DNA of 64,000 nt from Plut-88900 sp965116945 (GTDB lineage: Bacteria > Chloroflexota > Dehalococcoidia > Plut-88900): the NCBI GenBank assembly GCA_965116945.1, contig OZ220734.1, positions 2,108,001 through 2,172,000 of the forward strand, read 5' to 3'. Below the pieces are notes generated by a model. It worked only from the letters and a program-made list of their open reading frames with translations, was not told where the DNA came from and did no database searches. How positions within the stretch are numbered: position 1 is the stretch's first letter; every line of letters begins with the position of its first letter. The translations under genes were made by a program, and so were the position numbers. Positions 60,897 to 64,000 of this stretch are shown piece after piece.

Positions 60897-62137
60897 GAAT
60901 ACGAAACCTGAAAGGAGCCTCCTTGTCGTATAAGCGTTTCTTCATACCCATCGTGTCCCTTGTTGCCCTAATGATGCTGTTGTTGGCGGCGTGCTCGTCC
61001 GCAACGCCCACCCCGGCCCCGACCGCCCCTCCCCCGTCCACCGCCGTCCCAACCGTAGCCCCTTCGCCGACTGCGATTTCCTCGTCTGTGTCTACGCCCA
61101 TTCCTGCTACCGCCCCACTGTCCGACTCCACTCCCATTCCCACGTCGGCACCAGCGCCAACGGCTACCCCCGCACCCACGCCTGTACCTACTTCCACTCC
61201 CATTCCCCTCGCGTCCTACTTTGAAGGCGTGTCCGGCATTGTTGACCCGACAAACCTCGGCTGGCCCCGAGAGGTCGAAGGACTTAACGGCCTGGTTACT
61301 ATTCCTGCCAAGCCCTTCAGACTTATCACGGCCTCCGTTGGCCACGACGAGTTGGCCGTGTCCCTAATTCCATTGTCTAGGCTGGTCGGCGTGGGAGACC
61401 CGACCAAGAACACCACTTTTTCTAATGTGGCCTCCCTTGTACAGGACATTCCCGTCATTACAAGAGACCCCGAGACCATCATCGCCCTCTCCCCCGACGT
61501 CGTGGTTACCAGCCCCTTCTTCTCAGCCGAGGGAATCGATGCTCTGTCCAGGCTCGACATCCCAGTCATCCAGACCGATCTCGTACAAGGCCCCGCAGAG
61601 AGGATCGATAATATACTCCTGATGGGCTACATCCTTGGCGAAGAGCAACGCGCTGCTGATTTCGCTTCCGAGGTTCGCGATCGCTACGAGTCCCTGGTAG
61701 TGCTAACCGCTCCCGCCGCCCCAAAGCCCCGAGTCCTCGCCCTCACCAGGTATTCCGATAGCATCTGGACGGCTGGCGCCGATTCCACCGAAGGCGGTGT
61801 TATCACAACCGCCGGAGGCATAAATGCCGCGGAAGAAGCCGGCATAGTCGCTAACGCGACCACCAGCCTCGAAGGCGTGATCTCCATGGCTCCCGACATC
61901 GTCATCATCCCTCAACCCGTCGACTTCGGCGCTAGTGACTTTCGCCAAAGCCTATTGGATAACGACGCCCTTGCCGAAGTCCCGGCCATCAGGAATGCCC
62001 AGGTCCACATCGTCGAGAGCAAGCATTTCACCACTCTCTCCCACTGGAACATTCTCGGAGCTGAGGAACTGGCCCGACTCCTCTGGCCCGACCTGTTCAC
62101 CGAACCCATAGACTACCAGTTCAGCTTGTCCGAGTAG
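60893..62137 (+). CDS. btuF: cobalamin ABC transporter substrate-binding lipoprotein
   Basis: Periplasmic-binding-protein-like lipoprotein of 414 residues. The signal peptide ends with the lipobox LLAAC near residue 34. A very long Pro/Thr/Ser/Ala-rich linker of about 75 residues follows (TPTPAPTAPPPS), tethering the binding domain away from the membrane, as expected for a monoderm. The domain from about 115 has VEGLNGLVTIPAKPFRLITAS and ETIIALSPDVVVTSPF, typical of the PeripBP_2 fold of BtuF/FhuD. It overlaps btuC by ATGA and is followed 7 bases later by btuD. Confidence 0.88.
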   Translation: MRIRNLKGASLSYKRFFIPIVSLVALMMLLLAACSSATPTPAPTAPPPSTAVPTVAPSPTAISSSVSTPIPATAPLSDSTPIPTSAPAPTATPAPTPVPTSTPIPLASYFEGVSGIVDPTNLGWPREVEGLNGLVTIPAKPFRLITASVGHDELAVSLIPLSRLVGVGDPTKNTTFSNVASLVQDIPVITRDPETIIALSPDVVVTSPFFSAEGIDALSRLDIPVIQTDLVQGPAERIDNILLMGYILGEEQRAADFASEVRDRYESLVVLTAPAAPKPRVLALTRYSDSIWTAGADSTEGGVITTAGGINAAEEAGIVANATTSLEGVISMAPDIVIIPQPVDFGASDFRQSLLDNDALAEVPAIRNAQVHIVESKHFTTLSHWNILGAEELARLLWPDLFTEPIDYQFSLSE

Positions 62138-62144
62138 CTTTGCC

Positions 62145-63053
62145 ATGGCAGACAAAGAAAATCGACCCGTAAGCGCTAAAGACCTCCATTACCAGGTTGA
62201 TGCGCAAACCCTGCTTGACGGTGTAGACCTTAACGCCGAACGGGGTCAGCTCGTGGGGCTTATAGGCCCCAATGGAGCAGGCAAGACCACACTGCTTAGG
62301 GCTATTGCCGGGATCTTGAGCTACAGGGAAGGCGTGGTGCTCCTGGAAGGCTCCGACCTGAAGAACGCCACCCCCAGGGACATTGCAAAGGCTCTCGCCC
62401 TTGTACCTCAGATCGCACCCTACACCCAGGGCTTCACGGCCCTGGAGCTTGTCTTGATGGGCCGATACCCTCACATGGGTCGACTCCAGATTGAGGGCAA
62501 ACAGGACACCCTGATCGCCAGGAGGGCAATGCGTCTGACTGAAACCGAGCAATTTACCGACAGAACCCTGGACACCCTATCCGGCGGCGAACGCCAGCGC
62601 ATCTTCGTATCCCGGGCCCTTGCCCAGCAACCCCGTATCCTTTTGCTTGACGAGCCGACATCCAACTTGGATATCCACCACCAATTTAAGGTGATCGGCC
62701 TGGTACGAAAACTCGTGGACGGCGGGCTGACCGCAATCGCCGCTATCCACGATCTGCAAATGGCAGCCCGCTATTGCGATCGACTCGTACTGATGAAAAA
62801 TGGCCGAGTCCTCGCCCAGGGTCCTCCTGAGGAAGTCCTCACCTCTGAACACCTGGAGCGCTCCTTTGGTGTAAAGGCTTCCATTTATCGGGATCCCGTC
62901 AACGGTGCCCTCGCCCTGAGCCTCCTCGGCCCCGTCGATGAGCATGGAAATAACAATGGTAGGCCGAGTCCGTTCGATGCTGATGACCTGCTGATGCCCA
63001 GGGCCCCGACTCATGATTCTCCGAAAGTGGTTCAAGAGAGGGTTGATCCATGA
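62145..63053 (+). CDS. btuD: cobalamin ABC transporter ATP-binding protein
   Basis: ATPase subunit of 302 residues (FecE/BtuD family). Walker A GPNGAGKT is at 41-48, the Q-loop at VPQ near 88, the signature LSGGERQR at 145-152, Walker B LLLDEPTS at 166-173, and the switch His in AAIHDLQMA near 195. It drives uptake through BtuC. The C-terminal 40 residues (GPVDEHGNNNGRPSP) extend beyond the usual domain and look flexible. Its stop overlaps the cobO start as ATGA. Confidence 0.9.
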   Translation: MADKENRPVSAKDLHYQVDAQTLLDGVDLNAERGQLVGLIGPNGAGKTTLLRAIAGILSYREGVVLLEGSDLKNATPRDIAKALALVPQIAPYTQGFTALELVLMGRYPHMGRLQIEGKQDTLIARRAMRLTETEQFTDRTLDTLSGGERQRIFVSRALAQQPRILLLDEPTSNLDIHHQFKVIGLVRKLVDGGLTAIAAIHDLQMAARYCDRLVLMKNGRVLAQGPPEEVLTSEHLERSFGVKASIYRDPVNGALALSLLGPVDEHGNNNGRPSPFDADDLLMPRAPTHDSPKVVQERVDP

Positions 63054-63625
63054 CCACCAATGACCCGTCCGCTGCTCCGGAAAGACCCGTCAGGCGTCGC
63101 CGCGGCCGCACCGGCCTCGTTATCGTCAACACAGGCAACGGAAAAGGCAAGACAACAGCTGCTCTCGGCGTTCTCTTCCGGGCGTGGGGCCGAGACTTCA
63201 AAGTCAGGATGTTCCAGTTCATAAAACACACCGGAGCCCGATTCGGAGAAAATCGGGCGGCGGCCAAGCTTGGTATACCCATTGAATCCTTCGGAGACGG
63301 CTTCACGTGGTTATCGAAGGACATGGACCAGACAACAGAGATGGCTGTGGCCCAGTGGGACCGCTGTAAGGAGGCAATCCTGGAGGGCGAGGAAGACATC
63401 ATCGTTCTCGACGAATTCACCTACCCCATGCACTACGGCTGGGTCCCGGTAGACGAGGTCGTCGAGACCCTCAAGCAAAGACCTCCCAAATTGCACGTGA
63501 TCATCACAGGCCGCTACGCTCCACCGGAAATCATTGATTGCGCCGACCTTGTCACTGAAATGAACGTCATAAAACATCCCTACGAAGACCACGGGATCGT
63601 CGCCCAGAAAGGCATCGAGTTTTGA
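63050..63625 (+). CDS. cobO: cob(I)alamin adenosyltransferase CobO/BtuR type
   Basis: Corrinoid adenosyltransferase of 191 residues, transferring the 5'-deoxyadenosyl group from ATP to cobalt. The P-loop GNGKGKTT is at 29-36. EEDIIVLDEFTYPMHYGWV carries the metal-binding acidic pair and ITGRYAPPEIIDCADLVTEM is the family's C-terminal signature. The short basic N-terminus (VRRRRGR) is common. It activates imported B12 for adenosylcobalamin enzymes such as methylmalonyl-CoA mutase, whose chaperone MeaB is encoded at the left edge. ATGA overlap with btuD. Confidence 0.93.
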   Translation: MTTNDPSAAPERPVRRRRGRTGLVIVNTGNGKGKTTAALGVLFRAWGRDFKVRMFQFIKHTGARFGENRAAAKLGIPIESFGDGFTWLSKDMDQTTEMAVAQWDRCKEAILEGEEDIIVLDEFTYPMHYGWVPVDEVVETLKQRPPKLHVIITGRYAPPEIIDCADLVTEMNVIKHPYEDHGIVAQKGIEF

Positions 63626-64000
63626 CCCCCGACCTTGACCAGGTAATCGCTGGCATTCCTCCCGCCCACCCCTGCGCCATCCAGGCCGCCCAGTACCGAC
63701 AGTCCCAGCTAACCAAGCCCCCAGGCAGCCTCGGCAGGCTTGAAGAGATTTCTATTCAATTGGCAGGCATATTCGGCACCAGCAAACCATCTGTACGGGA
63801 CAAGACCATCATAGTCGCAGCGGGTGATCACGGTGTCGTCGACCAAGCCGTCACGGACTATCCACAGGAAGTAACTGGTCAGATGGTTTCCAACTTCCTG
63901 GCGGGTGGAGCAGCAATCAGCGTCATTGCTGGTAAGCTGGGAATTAACCTGGTAATCGTGGATGCTGGCATCATCCAACCCCTCCCACCCCACCCCGACC
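63622..64000 (+). CDS. cobT: CobT phosphoribosyltransferase, 3' end outside window
   Basis: Nicotinate-nucleotide:dimethylbenzimidazole phosphoribosyltransferase, activating the lower ligand base of B12. The first 126 residues are present and run off the window. Clear motifs are QLTKPPGSLGRLEEISIQLAG, AAGDHGVVDQAV (base-binding DHGV) and YPQEVTGQMVSNFLAGGAAIS. The start is TTG at 63622 overlapping the cobO stop as TTGA, with no other candidate before the conserved region. It suggests that the cell remodels salvaged corrinoids rather than only importing B12. Confidence 0.88.
   Translation, partial: MTPDLDQVIAGIPPAHPCAIQAAQYRQSQLTKPPGSLGRLEEISIQLAGIFGTSKPSVRDKTIIVAAGDHGVVDQAVTDYPQEVTGQMVSNFLAGGAAISVIAGKLGINLVIVDAGIIQPLPPHPD

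Noticed and set aside
1..64000. tRNA, rRNA or tmRNA genes
   Set aside because: I looked through the spacers for the T-loop GGTTCRANNC, cloverleaf arms and rRNA signatures and found none; a tRNAscan-SE run would confirm.

Overview
The window is about 60% GC, densely coded on both strands, and reads as a chromosomal segment of an uncultured Chloroflexota bacterium, most likely Dehalococcoidia or a SAR202-like lineage. That placement is inferred from content: many luciferase-like flavin monooxygenases, amidohydrolase-2 and CaiB/BaiF proteins, a hydantoinase A-B fusion, DUF3179, and spacers full of short GC-rich repeats. No rRNA, tRNA, CRISPR array, phage or transposase gene was found.

Layout. 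1-9 kb: end of meaB, plsY, a lipoprotein, an MFS exporter, an sppA operon, a DUF3179 lipoprotein, and a small ORF beside an 11-bp-period repeat array. 9-19 kb: an amidohydrolase, MFS, methyltransferases, an FAD monooxygenase overlapping a fused hydantoinase A-B gene, and a first LLM oxidoreductase. 19-26 kb: four tandem LLM paralogues followed by an O-methyltransferase. 26-38 kb: an RRM protein, a GNAT, two more amidohydrolases, a hydroxyisobutyrate-dehydrogenase-like enzyme, a TMD-NBD-TMD-NBD ABC exporter, an LLM and an MFS. 38.0-38.8 kb: an unexplained locus with a consensus promoter, a leader with competing hairpins, a small ORF and a tandem array of changing palindromes. 38.9-50 kb: CoA-transferase, LLM, MFS, gamma-glutamyltransferase, nucleoside deoxyribosyltransferase, an OGG1-like glycosylase fused to an alpha/beta hydrolase, and an eighth LLM. 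50-59 kb: recQ, CaiB, MaoC-like dehydratase, a double CaiB with one apparently dead half, a PPOX-fold protein, a frameshifted cyclase and sixA. 59.5-64 kb: a cobalamin riboswitch over btuC-btuF-btuD-cobO-cobT (cobT runs off the end).

How the genes work together. The bulk looks like a scavenging catabolic repertoire: flavin oxygenation (8 LLM enzymes, 1 FAD enzyme), ring or amide hydrolysis (amidohydrolases, hydantoinase, cyclase, hydrolase), CoA activation and hydration (CaiB, acetyl-CoA hydrolase-type transferase, MaoC), and transport (4 MFS, 1 ABC). Substrates cannot be named from sequence. The B12 operon at the right and MeaB, the chaperone of B12-dependent methylmalonyl-CoA mutase, at the left are consistent with a B12-dependent propionate/methylmalonyl route.

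Most interesting leads: the 38 kb hairpin locus, the OGG1-hydrolase read-through fusion that keeps an internal ribosome site, the double CaiB with an Asp-to-His half, the four-gene LLM array, the riboswitch whose hairpin hides the btuC ribosome site, the GTTCAATCAA array, and composite three-module spacer repeats.
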